Shown piece by piece: positions 16,879 to 26,202 of a stretch of 64,000 bases of DNA (position 1 is the stretch's first letter; each line of letters opens with the position of its first letter). The stretch covers positions 1 to 64,000 of the forward strand of contig JARLJF010000056.1 of NCBI GenBank assembly GCA_031291335.1, given 5' to 3'. A model generated the notes under the pieces. The model did no database searches. It was not told where the DNA came from and saw nothing but the letters and a program-made list of their open reading frames with translations. The translations under genes and the position numbers were made by a program. The stretch is from Pandoraea sp. GTDB lineage: Bacteria > Pseudomonadota > Gammaproteobacteria > Burkholderiales > Burkholderiaceae.

Positions 16879-17787
16879 TCACCGCACCGCCGCCGGACCG
16901 GCGGCGTCCCCTGCGAAGCATTGGGCGAGAAAGCGTTCCGTGGGACGTGACAGGGCGTCGGCGTGCGGCACGAGCGCGGTGAGCAAGCGCTTGAGGCCGT
17001 GCGGCGGATCGATGCGGACCGAGGCGAGCGCGGCATCTTCATGACGCATCGACATCGCCGAGACGAAGCCCACACCCATGCCCGCTCGCACCGCTTCCTT
17101 GATACTCTCGACCCCGGCCAATTCCAGCGCCACGCGCGGCGTGAGCCCGGCGACCGAGAACGCGCGGGCCACCAGCGCCCGTACCCCGGAACCCGGTTCG
17201 CGCAGTATCAACGGGTATTCGGCGATGGCCTGCAATGACGCCCCTTCCGGATGCTGGGCAAGCGGGTGGTCGACGCGCGCAATGGCAACCACTTCGTCAT
17301 CGCGCCAGGGACGCACCGCGATCTCCGGCGACAGGCCCGGCGGCACCGCCCCCTCAATAAACGCCACGTCGAGACGGTCGAGCTGCGCCACGATTTCGCT
17401 GGTGTTGCCGTCGACGATATGCAAGGCGACCGCGGGATAGCGTTGATGGAATTCTGCGATCACGTACGGCAGCAGGTAGCTGGCTGGCGTGGTACTCGCA
17501 CCGATGCGCAACGCGCCGGTTTCCATGCCCCGCAGGCCGTCGCGCAGCGCGAGCGCCTGACGGTAGTCCTGCCGCAGTTTGTTGGCGTACACGGCGACTT
17601 GCTCGCCGACGGCCGTCAACCGGATACCGCGTCCGTCTCGCCGGTACAGCGGCTCGCCAAACGACTCCTGCAATAACCGCAATTGTCCTGAGACGGCAGG
17701 CTGCGACAGGTGCAGCGCTTGCGCCGCGTGGCTGATGTTGCCCAGTTCGGCGACCGTCGCGAAGGTCAGCAATTGGTCAGGCGTCAT
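16879..17787 (-). CDS. LysR-family transcriptional regulator
   Basis: A 302-residue regulator with an N-terminal winged helix (LLTFATVAELGNISHAAQALHLSQPAVSGQLRLLQ, residues about 5-40) and a periplasmic-binding-protein-like effector domain (about 90-295). It resembles the CysB/CbbR-like branch. It is the third gene of a possible minus-strand unit after the TSUP permease and PfkB kinase genes, starting 45 bp after the kinase. An imperfect inverted repeat lies over its start region. No target is obvious. Confidence 0.9.
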   Translation of the reverse strand: MTPDQLLTFATVAELGNISHAAQALHLSQPAVSGQLRLLQESFGEPLYRRDGRGIRLTAVGEQVAVYANKLRQDYRQALALRDGLRGMETGALRIGASTTPASYLLPYVIAEFHQRYPAVALHIVDGNTSEIVAQLDRLDVAFIEGAVPPGLSPEIAVRPWRDDEVVAIARVDHPLAQHPEGASLQAIAEYPLILREPGSGVRALVARAFSVAGLTPRVALELAGVESIKEAVRAGMGVGFVSAMSMRHEDAALASVRIDPPHGLKRLLTALVPHADALSRPTERFLAQCFAGDAAGPAAVR

Positions 17788-17800
17788 GTCGAATTCATCG

Positions 17801-17832
17801 GCTATGGTGATGATTGGCTCTCATCATAGCCA
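17801..17832. promoter_or_regulatory. Imperfect inverted repeat before the LysR gene
   Basis: GGCTATG-GT-GATGA on the left matches TCATCATAGCC on the right except for a 2-base insertion. It occupies most of the 45-bp gap between the kinase stop and the LysR start. It could be a LysR operator or part of a terminator for the kinase gene. Confidence 0.5.
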
Positions 17833-18786
17833 TTATTCGGATGATTGACTCGACGTTCCGTTGAGGTGTTGCGAGGCGATGAGGGCTTCGACCGTCTGCC
17901 AGTCAGGCGCGTGGGCGCCGGTGCGGGTGCAGGCGAGGGCTGCGGCGGCCGCTGCGCGGCGCAAGTGAGCGTCAAGGGGCGCTTTGGGGTCGCGCGACAG
18001 ACTAGCAAGCCAGCCGCCGATGGCCGCATCGCCCGCGCCAACGGTGTCAGCCACATCGACGGCGTACGCCGGCTGGACGAGCGCCGTGCCGTCGGGCAGC
18101 AGTAGCCGCATGCCGTGCTCGCCGTCCGTCAGCAATAGTGCCGCTTGAGGCGCGATACGCCGCACCTCTGCCAGCGCATCGACGTCGGGCCTTCCCGGGT
18201 AGAGCCCGCGCAGGTCTTCCACAGAGAGCTTCAGCCAGGTGGCGAGCTTCGCCATCCGCGTGAAAGTGGCGAGGTAACCGGGGCCCATCAGATTGCGCAG
18301 GTTCGGATCGAAGCTGATGGCAACGCCGCGTGCATGCAACTGCGCTGCCAGCGACAGCAGGGTGCTCGCCAGCGGTTCTCGAACGAGGCTGATGCAGCCG
18401 AAATGTGCCACGCGAGCGGCGTCCTGCCAGCCGGGCGGCAGAGCGTCGGGGTTGAAGGCAAGATCGGCGGCACCGTCCCCCAGAAAGAAGTACGCGGGCG
18501 GATCGTGACGATGCACGACCGCCACGAGCGGTGGGGCATCGACCGGCTGCAAATAGCGGTCGTCGAGACCGGCGTCCCGGGAGAGCGCGAGCAGCTCGGT
18601 GCCGAATGGTGCATGGGTACTGATCGCACCGCCATAGCCCGTTGGCACGCCCATCGCCGCACTCACGCGCGCGACGTTCCAGCACGCACCGCCCGCGCGA
18701 CTCACCCACTGTCGGCCATCGCCGCCGGGTTGGCGAATCAGATCGGTAAGGGCTTCGCCGAAGACGAGCAAGGCGGGCAGGGGCAT
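17833..18786 (-). CDS. PfkB-family carbohydrate kinase (fructokinase-like)
   Basis: A 317-residue ribokinase-fold kinase. The PfkB signature 2 is clear: DTVGAGDAAIGGWL near residue 255, containing the catalytic Asp and anion-hole glycines. The N-terminal segment GGACWNVARVSAAMG is the sugar-lid side of the family (equivalent to GG-NVA). It should phosphorylate a furanose sugar, with fructose most likely by overall similarity, but specificity cannot be read from sequence. It lies between a TSUP permease and a LysR regulator on the same strand. Confidence 0.85.
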   Translation of the reverse strand: MPLPALLVFGEALTDLIRQPGGDGRQWVSRAGGACWNVARVSAAMGVPTGYGGAISTHAPFGTELLALSRDAGLDDRYLQPVDAPPLVAVVHRHDPPAYFFLGDGAADLAFNPDALPPGWQDAARVAHFGCISLVREPLASTLLSLAAQLHARGVAISFDPNLRNLMGPGYLATFTRMAKLATWLKLSVEDLRGLYPGRPDVDALAEVRRIAPQAALLLTDGEHGMRLLLPDGTALVQPAYAVDVADTVGAGDAAIGGWLASLSRDPKAPLDAHLRRAAAAAALACTRTGAHAPDWQTVEALIASQHLNGTSSQSSE

Positions 18787-18876
18787 GAGGTGACGACCGT
18801 GTGCAGGGTGACGAGGCCGTCAGCATACCTGTTGCCGGTGCGCTTCGGACACCCGGCGTGTTGCGTGGTGTCGGCG

Positions 18877-19659
18877 TTAGCGGCTGCGCAGCAGGAGCGC
18901 GATGCCGGCGGCCAGTACCACGAGATTGACCACCTTCACGAACTGCTGACGTGAGAGTTTCAGGGTGATGTGCTTGCCGAGCCACATGCCGACGATCATC
19001 GCCGGCACCAGCGACGCCGCGCTCACCAGCATCGACAGGTTGGCGTAGACCCCGGCGAACAGGAACAGCGTGGCGCGCGCCAGGGTGCTGAAACCGATGA
19101 GCGTCGCCTGCGTCACCCGTATGGCTTCTACGCGCTCGAGGCGGCTCGTCAGGTAGATCGCGTAGATGAATCCACCGCTGCCGAACATGGCTCCGAACAT
19201 GCCGCCCAGGGCGCCGAACGGAATCGCCCACGCCTGCGACAAACGCGATTTCGCGCGTGGCCCGATCAGCGAAAATACGGCATAGCCGCAGATGAACCAC
19301 GCCAGTGCGCGCAACAGGACTTCGGGTTGCAACCGCAATAACAGCGCGGCGCCCGCGAGACTTCCGACGACGATGGCCGGCAGCAGACGACGCAGCTCGC
19401 CGACGTCTGCCGCACGCGCGTTGCGCACGACGTTGCCCGAGGCCGCGCCGAAGTCGAGCAACGCCAGCATCGGTACGATCTGCGCCACCGGTATCGCATA
19501 GGCGAGCACAGGACTCGCGACGAGCGCAGTGCCGAAGCCTGCAATGCCGAAGATCACATAGGCGACGACGAGCGCTGCGCTCATCAGCAACCAGTGGCCC
19601 GGTGCGGGGAGGGCGGCGACAAGCGTGTCGAGGAGTGGCTGGGATAGCGTCGAGAGCAT
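18877..19659 (-). CDS. TSUP-family (TauE/SafE) membrane transporter
   Basis: A 260-residue protein with about eight membrane segments and the TSUP twofold pattern: GIAGFGTALVASPVLAY near residue 40 in the first half and GMFGAMFGSGGFIYAIYL near residue 155 in the second. Family members export or import sulfite, sulfoacetate or other small organic acids; the substrate here is unknown. It is divergent from the LysR gene at 19847, which may control it. Confidence 0.88.
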   Translation of the reverse strand: MLSTLSQPLLDTLVAALPAPGHWLLMSAALVVAYVIFGIAGFGTALVASPVLAYAIPVAQIVPMLALLDFGAASGNVVRNARAADVGELRRLLPAIVVGSLAGAALLLRLQPEVLLRALAWFICGYAVFSLIGPRAKSRLSQAWAIPFGALGGMFGAMFGSGGFIYAIYLTSRLERVEAIRVTQATLIGFSTLARATLFLFAGVYANLSMLVSAASLVPAMIVGMWLGKHITLKLSRQQFVKVVNLVVLAAGIALLLRSR

Positions 19660-19846
19660 GGTGGCAGGCGGAGCGAGGCGAAGGTGAGACGAAAGCGAGG
19701 CCGGAACGAGACCAGAGCAAAAAGGGGCTCGGAGGACCAGAGCGCTGGCGGAGCGCGCAGGCAGTGCGCACGTTTTCCGTCAGCATAGGGCCGCGTGCCG
19801 GGGCCGCGCCAATATAGAATGTGGCGATATTCGATCTCGAAACGGC

Positions 19847-20776
19847 ATGGTCATGGTGTCGCTGCGGCAGTTGCGGTATTTCCTGGAGGTGGTCGACGCC
19901 GGCGGATTCAGTGCGGCGGCCGAACGTCTGTTCGTCGCGCAGTCGGCGCTGAGCCGTCAGATTTCGGAGCTCGAGCGCGAATTGCAGGCGGTCTTGCTCG
20001 AGCGCTCGTCGAAAGGCGTGACGCTCACGCCCGCCGGTCGAACGTTCGTGAACGAGGCGCGACGCGTGCTCACCGAACTCGAAGGGTCGGTGGCGCTCAC
20101 GCGCAGTGTGGCGCGTGGGGAGCAGGGTACCGTCCGGCTCGCGCATTCCAGCTCGGTGCCGTTCGCCGGCGCATTGCCCGCCGCGTTGTACGCGCATCTT
20201 CAGGCCCATCCCGGGGTGAGTGTCGATGTCTCGACACTGTCCTCCGAACAGCAGCAGGACGAAATCGAAGCTGGCCGAATCGATCTGGGGCTGGTGCGGC
20301 TGCCGGTGTTGCGTCCGGCGCCCTCACTCGTTTGTGAAACGATTGCGCTGGAGCGGTTGCTGCTGCTCGTGCCACAGGGGCATGCACTGGCCGGGAAGGC
20401 ATCGATGAGTGTGGCGGCGCTGGCCGCCGAACCGTTTGTCTCGTTGCCGCACCGTGAGCGCGGTGGCCTGAGCTATCGGGTTGCGCAGTTGTGTCAGCAG
20501 CATGGCTTCTTCCCGAAGGCCGCTGTCGCGACGTCGCGCAAGGCGACGCTCGTCAATCTGGTGGCGGCGGGATTCGGCGTAGCCATCGTGCCGCAGAGCC
20601 TGGCCTTACTTGCTGGGCCGCACGTGCACCGCGTGGCCCTCGAAGACGCGAACGCCGACAGCGAAATCGCATTGCTGCACCGTCGCGACGCGAGTGGGCT
20701 GGCCATTGCCGTGGGGCAGGCGCTGCGTGCCGCTATGGGCGCTTCGGCGTCTGCCAGCGGCGCTGCCGGGCAGTAA
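19847..20776 (+). CDS. LysR-family transcriptional regulator
   Basis: A 309-residue LysR protein with the winged helix at residues about 5-40 (RQLRYFLEVVDAGGFSAAAERLFVAQSALSRQI) and an effector domain of the CatR/BenM-like type. An ATG at 19853 is an alternative start. It is divergent from the TSUP transporter gene with a gap of about 190 bp, the classical LysR arrangement, so that transporter is the best guess for its target. Confidence 0.9.
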   Translation: MVMVSLRQLRYFLEVVDAGGFSAAAERLFVAQSALSRQISELERELQAVLLERSSKGVTLTPAGRTFVNEARRVLTELEGSVALTRSVARGEQGTVRLAHSSSVPFAGALPAALYAHLQAHPGVSVDVSTLSSEQQQDEIEAGRIDLGLVRLPVLRPAPSLVCETIALERLLLLVPQGHALAGKASMSVAALAAEPFVSLPHRERGGLSYRVAQLCQQHGFFPKAAVATSRKATLVNLVAAGFGVAIVPQSLALLAGPHVHRVALEDANADSEIALLHRRDASGLAIAVGQALRAAMGASASASGAAGQ

Positions 20777-20857
20777 GTCCCAAGTAAGCCGTGCGTGAGA
20801 GGGTGGCCCCATAAAGTCGGGAAGCCGGGAGGCTGAAACGGTGTGGGCAGTCGGGGC

Positions 20858-20887
20858 GGCGATAAGTGACAGGCGATAAGCGATAAG
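20858..20887. repeat. Three direct GCGATAAG repeats upstream of the chemoreceptor gene
   Basis: GCGATAAG occurs three times, at 20859-20866, 20873-20880 and 20880-20887, the last two abutting. The run lies about 150 bp before the chemoreceptor start and could be a regulator-binding array or chance low complexity. Confidence 0.45.
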
Positions 20888-21039
20888 CGAAGAAACCCTC
20901 AAGTCAGCCGTTTTTTCTCCCGTTATACTTTTCGACACATCAGCGTGCGGCGCGAACGTCTTTCCGGCGTTTTTGGCAGTTCCGGCGGATGTCGCGCCCT
21001 CGTCATAACAAGCAGATCAGAAATGCGAGGAGACCGACG

Positions 21040-22452
21040 ATGGGGCTATTCACGCGCACAAGGGGAGCGGCGCAGAGCGTCAATATCATGAACGAGGTGG
21101 CCGACAATGCCGGCACCCTCGGCGTTGAATTGTGCGATATCGCCGGTAACGTCGACGAAATCGCCGTTCGAATCAAGCGTCAGGCCGAAGTGTTTCAGGC
21201 GCTTCGCCAGTCCGCCACCGACACCAGCGAAGGCAATCAACGCATCGCGAGCGCCGCACGTGAGGCGCGCGATGTCGCCGATCGTGCGAGCGCGGAGATT
21301 TCCGCCTCGCGTGGTGCGGCAGACGCATCGCTTGCCTCCATCCACGGCCTCGTGGAAGGGGTATCCGGCATGGCCGGCGAGATCGCCGGGCTGCGCGACG
21401 CGCTCGATCATGTTGGGAAAGTGGCCGAAGGCATTTCCGTCATTGCCCGTCAAACCAATCTGCTGGCACTCAACGCGGCGATCGAAGCCGCACGTGCGGG
21501 CGCTGCCGGGCGCAGCTTCGCCGTGGTTGCCACCGAGGTGAAATTGCTCGCCAGCAAGACAGCGGAGGCGACGCAGCAGATCGAGCACACGCTCGCCGCG
21601 CTGGGCGAGCGTACCGAACGTCTGATGCGCGAGAGCAATGCCAACGTCGCTCGCGCCAACGACGCCCGGGAAGGCACTCGCGCCATTGCGAATGTGATCG
21701 AGACGGCCGGCACGGCACTCGACACGTTCGATCGTCAGGCCGGGCAAATCGCCGAGGTCAGCGAGGCCATCGAAAACGAGTGCACGACGCTCGCCGCACA
21801 TGTCGATGAAATGGCAGACGGCGTCTCGCATTCGGCCGAACACGTCGAAAGTGCGCGCGAGCGCATCAACGGACTGCTGGCCGTATCGGAGCACTTGATC
21901 GGTCTGATCGCCGAAGCCGACGTCGAGACGGAAGACACGCCCTTCATTCGCGCCGTGCGCCGGGCAGCCAAGCAGGTGGGAGAGAGCTTCGAGGCGGCGC
22001 TGGCCAAGGGCAAGATCAGCGAGCAGGAGTTGTTCGACCGTCGCTACGAGCCGATTCCGGGATCGAACCCGCAGCAGTTGATGGCGCGCTTCACGCGCTT
22101 TACCGACGAGACGCTGCCGGCCATTCAGGAACCGCTGCTCGGACTCAACGAGCGCATCACCTTCTGCGCTGCGGTCGACGAGAACGGCTACCTACCGACG
22201 CACAACCGCAAGTTCTCGCAGTCACCGACCAACGACCCCGTGTGGAACGCTGCGCACTGCCGCAACCGGCGTCTGTTCAACGACCGAACGGGCGCGGCGG
22301 CCGGGAGCAACACCAAGCCGTTGCTGCTGCAGACGTACCGGCGCGACATGGGCGGCGGAGAGTTCGTTGTCATGAAAGACGCCTCCGCACCGATCTATGT
22401 GAACGGCCGTCACTGGGGCGGTTTCCGGATTGCTTATCGGGTCGCCCGCTAA
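21040..22452 (+). CDS. Cytoplasmic methyl-accepting chemotaxis-like protein with C-terminal sensor domain
   Basis: A 470-residue chemoreceptor without any membrane segment. The signalling coiled coil spans about residues 40-290, and the family's hairpin-tip sequence is intact as [20 protein letters not shown] followed by [16 protein letters not shown]. The last 150 residues form a separate domain ending in [17 protein letters not shown], which looks like the end of a Cache/PAS-like sensor. The sensor is thus C-terminal and cytoplasmic, the reverse of the usual order. AGGAG precedes the ATG at 21040. No che genes are nearby. Confidence 0.87.
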   Translation: MGLFTRTRGAAQSVNIMNEVADNAGTLGVELCDIAGNVDEIAVRIKRQAEVFQALRQSATDTSEGNQRIASAAREARDVADRASAEISASRGAADASLASIHGLVEGVSGMAGEIAGLRDALDHVGKVAEGISVIARQTNLLALNAAIEAARAGAAGRSFAVVATEVKLLASKTAEATQQIEHTLAALGERTERLMRESNANVARANDAREGTRAIANVIETAGTALDTFDRQAGQIAEVSEAIENECTTLAAHVDEMADGVSHSAEHVESARERINGLLAVSEHLIGLIAEADVETEDTPFIRAVRRAAKQVGESFEAALAKGKISEQELFDRRYEPIPGSNPQQLMARFTRFTDETLPAIQEPLLGLNERITFCAAVDENGYLPTHNRKFSQSPTNDPVWNAAHCRNRRLFNDRTGAAAGSNTKPLLLQTYRRDMGGGEFVVMKDASAPIYVNGRHWGGFRIAYRVAR

Positions 22453-22480
22453 GCAGGCGTTGCGGTTCATCCGCTGAAAA

Positions 22481-22518
22481 ACAAAGCGCCACCGACTTCG
22501 CAGTCGGTGGCGCTTTGT
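22481..22518. terminator. Bidirectional hairpin terminator
   Basis: A perfect 17-bp stem (22481-22497 against 22502-22518) with a TCGC loop. Its flanks ACAAAG and CTTTGT give short A/T tracts on both sides. It separates the chemoreceptor gene from the convergent PXPV gene. Confidence 0.8.
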
Positions 22519-22551
22519 GCGTCTCAGTGGCCGGTCTTTACCGGCCGTCGA

Positions 22552-22860
22552 TCAATAGCGATACCAGCGGCCGTGGCGCCAGTAGCCATGACCATAGCCA
22601 CCATAGTACGGACGGCCGTAATAGACCGGCGGCGGTGCGCCGTAGTACACCGGCGCAGGCGCGACATAGACGGGAGGCGGGGCGACATAGACCGGCGGAG
22701 GCGGCGCCACGTACACCGGGGCCGGAGCATATACCGGGCCGGGCACGACCAGCGGTACGCCAATACCGATACCGACCGAGACGTGAGCCTGCGCCGTCCC
22801 GATCGCACCCGCGGCGAGCGCGATCCCGGCGATGGCGAGGGCGGCAAACTTGGTTTTCAT
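22552..22860 (-). CDS. Secreted PXPV-repeat protein
   Basis: A 102-residue exported protein. A signal peptide (MKTKFAALAIAGIALAAGAI, cleaved after AQA) is followed by a short conserved segment and then repeated PVYVAPPP / PVYYG units, the PXPV repeat found in Burkholderiales. The end is rich in Tyr, Gly, His and Trp (YGHGYWRHGRWYRY). The function is unknown; it is probably an envelope-associated low-complexity protein. The ATG at 22860 starts the signal peptide. Confidence 0.85.
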   Translation of the reverse strand: MKTKFAALAIAGIALAAGAIGTAQAHVSVGIGIGVPLVVPGPVYAPAPVYVAPPPPVYVAPPPVYVAPAPVYYGAPPPVYYGRPYYGGYGHGYWRHGRWYRY

Positions 22861-23357
22861 GACATTTTCTCCTGCGGACTTGGCAGCGTACTGATGACAG
22901 CGCTCGGACGGCACCATGCCGTTCGACGCGCCTGGTGCCCGCCGGCACCCTGGTTCGTCAGATTCGTTGACTTAACTTTACTGAAGTTCCGAAACGCGGG
23001 CGTGGCGCAATTGTTGCAAAGTATGCGCATTGACACGGCATAGGGAACGTTCGGGCGTAGAAAAGCGGCCGCCAAACGTGTAAATCAGGCCCCTATTCTA
23101 TTCAGAATCAACGATTTGCGCTGGTTTCGGTTGACACGCCAAGGGGTGGCGTCCGCGTGAGGGCATGCCGCTCAGAGCGACACTTGTTACATTCATTTAC
23201 ATGGGGGCTGGCCGCGTGTGGCACAAAAACAGCGGCGGACGCCGTGTTCGCGACATCCGCCTGCTGCCGGCGTCTCTTAACTCCTCAAGACACCGTCTCC
23301 TCCCTGCGATACCAGATCGGCTTTGCCGTTGGTCTTGCTTTTGGGCAATCGCCGCGC
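22861..23357. other. Intergenic region with no supported gene
   Basis: About 500 bp between two minus-strand envelope genes. I see a small inverted repeat at 23136-23152 (ACGCCA/TGGCGT) and the terminator-like hairpin at 23221-23261, but no convincing reading frame, tRNA or promoter. Confidence 0.5.
23221..23261 (-). terminator. Probable terminator of the Cys-repeat gene
   Basis: GGCGGA (23234-23239) pairs with TCCGCC (23256-23261). Read on the minus strand the stem is followed by GCTGTTTTTG. It lies about 100 bp beyond the stop of the gene at 23358. Confidence 0.5.
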
Positions 23358-23948
23358 TTATTGGTTGAAGCGCGCCTTCGCGTCAGCCACGCAAGTGTCC
23401 TTGCTGTTGCCGGTCAGGCTGTCGCAACGCTCGAGCGCGGCCTTGTACTGAGCCTTGTTCGCGTCGGCATTGGCATCCTGGCGTGCGGCCATGGTGTCCT
23501 TCGACGATTCACGGCTCGTGCGCATGACCTTGGCGTCGCCATAGGCCTTCGTCTTGGCGGCGTCGGCGTCCTTCACGCAGACATCCTTCTCATTGCCCTT
23601 CTTGTCGTCGCAACGCAGCTTGGCGACGCTGTAGTCGGCGTCGGCCTTGGCAACCGCAGCGTCGTAGCGGGCCTTGGGCGTTTGCTTGTAGTCGGCTTCC
23701 GCGTTGGCCTTGGCAACCTTCTCGTTGCCCTTGGCGTTCTCGACGCAGACCTTCTTCGCGTTGTCCTTGAGATCTTCGCAGCGTGCCACCGATGCCTTGT
23801 AGTCGGCCTCGGCGGATTTTTGCGCGGCGTCGTAACGATCCTTGGTCGCGGCGTCGGCCGCGTTGGCTGCCGTGGTTCCCATCATTCCCGCAGCACCCGC
23901 TGCAAGGCAAGCGCACGTCAGGAATTTCATGGCGATTCGATGTGACAT
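23358..23948 (-). CDS. Exported Cys-repeat envelope protein, function unknown
   Basis: A 196-residue secreted protein. The signal peptide covers about residues 1-30 (ends TTAANAADA). The mature part is Ala-, Lys- and Asp-rich, probably all helical. It contains three copies of a unit shaped R-C-(D/E)-x3-(D/G)-N-x-K-x2-C-V, at roughly residues 56-69, 111-124 and 174-187, each with two cysteines 11 apart. The spacing suggests one disulfide per unit in the oxidising periplasm. AGGAGG lies 8 bp before the ATG at 23948. I do not recognise an assigned function. Confidence 0.82.
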   Translation of the reverse strand: MSHRIAMKFLTCACLAAGAAGMMGTTAANAADAATKDRYDAAQKSAEADYKASVARCEDLKDNAKKVCVENAKGNEKVAKANAEADYKQTPKARYDAAVAKADADYSVAKLRCDDKKGNEKDVCVKDADAAKTKAYGDAKVMRTSRESSKDTMAARQDANADANKAQYKAALERCDSLTGNSKDTCVADAKARFNQ

Positions 23949-24043
23949 CTCAAAGTCCTCCTTTGGGCTGACATTGGAACGAGCATGAGGCGCGATGCCG
24001 GTGCATCGCGCGTCAGGGGGCAGTGTTCTGGCGGTGTGCCGCG

Positions 24044-24181
24044 TTACTTGTTGCGGTCAGCCGCGCCTTGAATGGCCTCGCCGCCCTTTTCGACGTCCTG
24101 GCCCGCGCCGTGAATGGTGTTGCAACCGGCGAGACCCAGCGCGAAGCCGGAGAGCAGTGCAATGGCGATCAATCGTTTCAT
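24044..24181 (-). CDS. Entericidin A/B-family lipoprotein
   Basis: A 45-residue small lipoprotein. The signal peptide ends in the lipobox LAGC with the acylated Cys at residue 20, followed by the entericidin body (NTIHGAGQDVEKGGEAIQGA). Entericidins are stress- and stationary-phase-induced membrane lipoproteins. The ATG at 24181 is favoured because the signal peptide starts there. It lies next to csbD and other stress genes. Confidence 0.9.
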   Translation of the reverse strand: MKRLIAIALLSGFALGLAGCNTIHGAGQDVEKGGEAIQGAADRNK

Positions 24182-24247
24182 TTTGATTTCTCCGTTGAGA
24201 GATGATGTCGTCCGAGGCGCCGGAAAAGCGCGAGGAAGAGGGGGCGC

Positions 24248-24265
24248 CCGCCTCCCGGCGGGCAT
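24248..24265 (-). terminator. GC-rich hairpin between csbD and the entericidin gene
   Basis: GCCCGCC and GGCGGGC pair around a short loop just downstream of the csbD stop on the minus strand. There is no T-run, so it may attenuate read-through or stabilise mRNA rather than terminate. Confidence 0.4.
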
Positions 24266-24277
24266 GGCGAGAACCGC

Positions 24278-24484
24278 TTACCAGAGCTTGTGCTGGTTGT
24301 TCCAGGTGTCGACTTCGCGCTCGGCATCGGCCTTGGCCTTGCCGTAGCGTTCCTGAATCACGCCCACGAACTTGTCGCGGTTACCTTCGACCTTGAGCAG
24401 GTCGTCGTCAGTCAGGTTGCCCCATTGCTTCTTTGCTTCGCCCTTGAGCTGGTTCCACTTGCCCTTGATCAGATCCGAGTTCAT
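24278..24484 (-). CDS. CsbD-family stress protein
   Basis: A 68-residue protein with the full CsbD pattern: MNSDLIKGKWNQLKGEAKKQ, then W-LTDDDL, then a helix ending GKAKADAEREVD. It is small, charged and soluble. CsbD was named for a sigma-B-dependent stress gene, and homologues are common in proteobacterial general stress regulons. The molecular function is unknown. It shares the minus strand with the entericidin gene 96 bp downstream. Confidence 0.93.
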   Translation of the reverse strand: MNSDLIKGKWNQLKGEAKKQWGNLTDDDLLKVEGNRDKFVGVIQERYGKAKADAEREVDTWNNQHKLW

Positions 24485-24663
24485 AGCAACTCCTTAATGT
24501 TTGGGTTCAGGTGTCTTCGTGCTACAGCACGCACAGCATCGCGCGTCGTTACTGCGTCATTACCGCGCCATTGGGCGGCAAGTGATTCCATGGTAGGGAG
24601 TGCGAAACGTTCGCGCTGTCAGCCGCGTCATCGTCGCGGTGTAGGCGGAGTCGGGTTGCGCTG

Positions 24664-26202
24664 TCAGCGCATTCCGACGGGCGGGCTGGGATGCTGGGGC
24701 GTGTGGGGCGTGTCGGGGGTGTCGGGCGAATCAGGAGATTCGCTGGCGTCGTGGCTGGGCTTTGGGCTCACGCCCGCGTGCGGGGCGGTGCTTTCGGTGA
24801 CTTCCGTTGCGATATCGGGCGCATCTGCCGGATTGCACAGCGGCAGCACGACCTGAATCTCGGTGCCGAGCCGCTGCGGCAGCGAATGGATATCGATGCG
24901 TCCGCCCTTGGCCGAGACACGCTGGCGCATGCCGAACAGGCCATGCGTCTTGGTTTTGTTGAATTGATCGGGGGTGAGGCCGATGCCGTTGTCGATGACC
25001 TCCAGGCGTACACGCTGATCGTCGCACGCGAGCGCGACACGCACTGCCGTAGCCCGAGCGTACTTGCCCGCGTTCGTGAGCGACTCTTGCGCAACGCGGA
25101 AGAGCACGATGGCGGTCGACTCGGGCAATGCGAAGTCTTCTTCCGGCAGATCGAGGTCGAGTTGCCAGTGTTGCTGATCGGCGGTTTCCTCGGCCAGCGA
25201 GCGCAACGCGGTGACGAGACCGAAGTTGATCAGCACGGTGGGGCGCAGATTTTCGATGATGCGGCGCTTCGTCTGAATGCCGGAGTCAAGATTGCGTTGC
25301 GCCCGGGCGAGCTTCTCGGCGATGACCGGATCGGCATTGCGCAGCTTGTGGTGTGCCCAGGTGACGTCCATCTTGCAGGCGGTGAGAATCGCCCCGAGTT
25401 CGTCGTGCAACTCGCGCGACAAACGTGTCTTCTCATCTTCACTGACGTTCTGCAAGTGGGTGGCCAACTCATCGAGTTGTTCCGTGCGTTCGCGCACAAG
25501 TCGATCCAGATGCGTTTGCTGTTCGCGCAATTGGTCGCGTGCCAACTGTTCCTGCCGCATCTGTTTGCCGAGCGTGCGAAACAACAGAATGAACAGCAGG
25601 ATGGTGAGCACGGAGAGGGCGCCGGCACTCACCGCCGAGATCGCCTGATCGAAGCGCCCGTCGTCCTGCGCGGTGCGCGCGCGCGCCAGCTCGCGGTTAT
25701 AGAGATCGGTGATGCCGTTCTGCACGGGCTCCATCGTGCCGATGCCGAGATTGGCCGGCGCGAGCGCCTCTTCGAGGTTCATTTCGCCTTGTTTGACCGC
25801 CGCCCGCGCCGTTTCCATGGCGGTAATGCGTTGCGAGAACAACGTCATGACATTGGCAAAATCCCTCGTTGCCTGCGTGTCGCCGACATCTTCGTAGTGC
25901 TGGATGATGAGTGCCGAGAGATCACGAATGCGACGCACGGCCGACAGATAGGGATCGAGATAGATCGCATTGTTCGTGAGCAGGTAGCCGCGCTGGCTAG
26001 CGACCACGGTGGAGGTGCGCGCCATGATCTCGTTGAGTTCATTGGCTGCCGTCATGGCCTGCAGGGCGGCTTCGTAGGTGGAAGCGAGACGGCGGTGCGC
26101 CGACTCCAGCCCGATCAGGCTCCCGACCGTGATGAGGATCGCGGCAATCATGGCGATGATCCAGCTTCGGCGGCGCAGCCAGGACGTAAACAATCGGGGC
26201 AT
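24664..26202 (-). CDS. CHASE3-domain histidine kinase (HisKA_3, NarX-like class)
   Basis: A 512-residue membrane kinase. Membrane segments at about 13-32 and 189-209 bracket a periplasmic CHASE3 sensor (about 40-180). A coiled coil follows, then the HisKA_3 dimerisation segment with phospho-His 266 (SRELHDELG) and a compact ATPase domain (N-box VAQESLTNAGKYA; G-box DNGIGLT). The last 45 residues are Pro/Ser/Thr-rich and look disordered. The start is uncertain: the ATG at 26202 gives a normal N-terminus but has no Shine-Dalgarno sequence, and an ATG at 26271 is possible. The NarL-type regulator at 27722 is the likely partner. Confidence 0.88.
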   Translation of the reverse strand: MPRLFTSWLRRRSWIIAMIAAILITVGSLIGLESAHRRLASTYEAALQAMTAANELNEIMARTSTVVASQRGYLLTNNAIYLDPYLSAVRRIRDLSALIIQHYEDVGDTQATRDFANVMTLFSQRITAMETARAAVKQGEMNLEEALAPANLGIGTMEPVQNGITDLYNRELARARTAQDDGRFDQAISAVSAGALSVLTILLFILLFRTLGKQMRQEQLARDQLREQQTHLDRLVRERTEQLDELATHLQNVSEDEKTRLSRELHDELGAILTACKMDVTWAHHKLRNADPVIAEKLARAQRNLDSGIQTKRRIIENLRPTVLINFGLVTALRSLAEETADQQHWQLDLDLPEEDFALPESTAIVLFRVAQESLTNAGKYARATAVRVALACDDQRVRLEVIDNGIGLTPDQFNKTKTHGLFGMRQRVSAKGGRIDIHSLPQRLGTEIQVVLPLCNPADAPDIATEVTESTAPHAGVSPKPSHDASESPDSPDTPDTPHTPQHPSPPVGMR

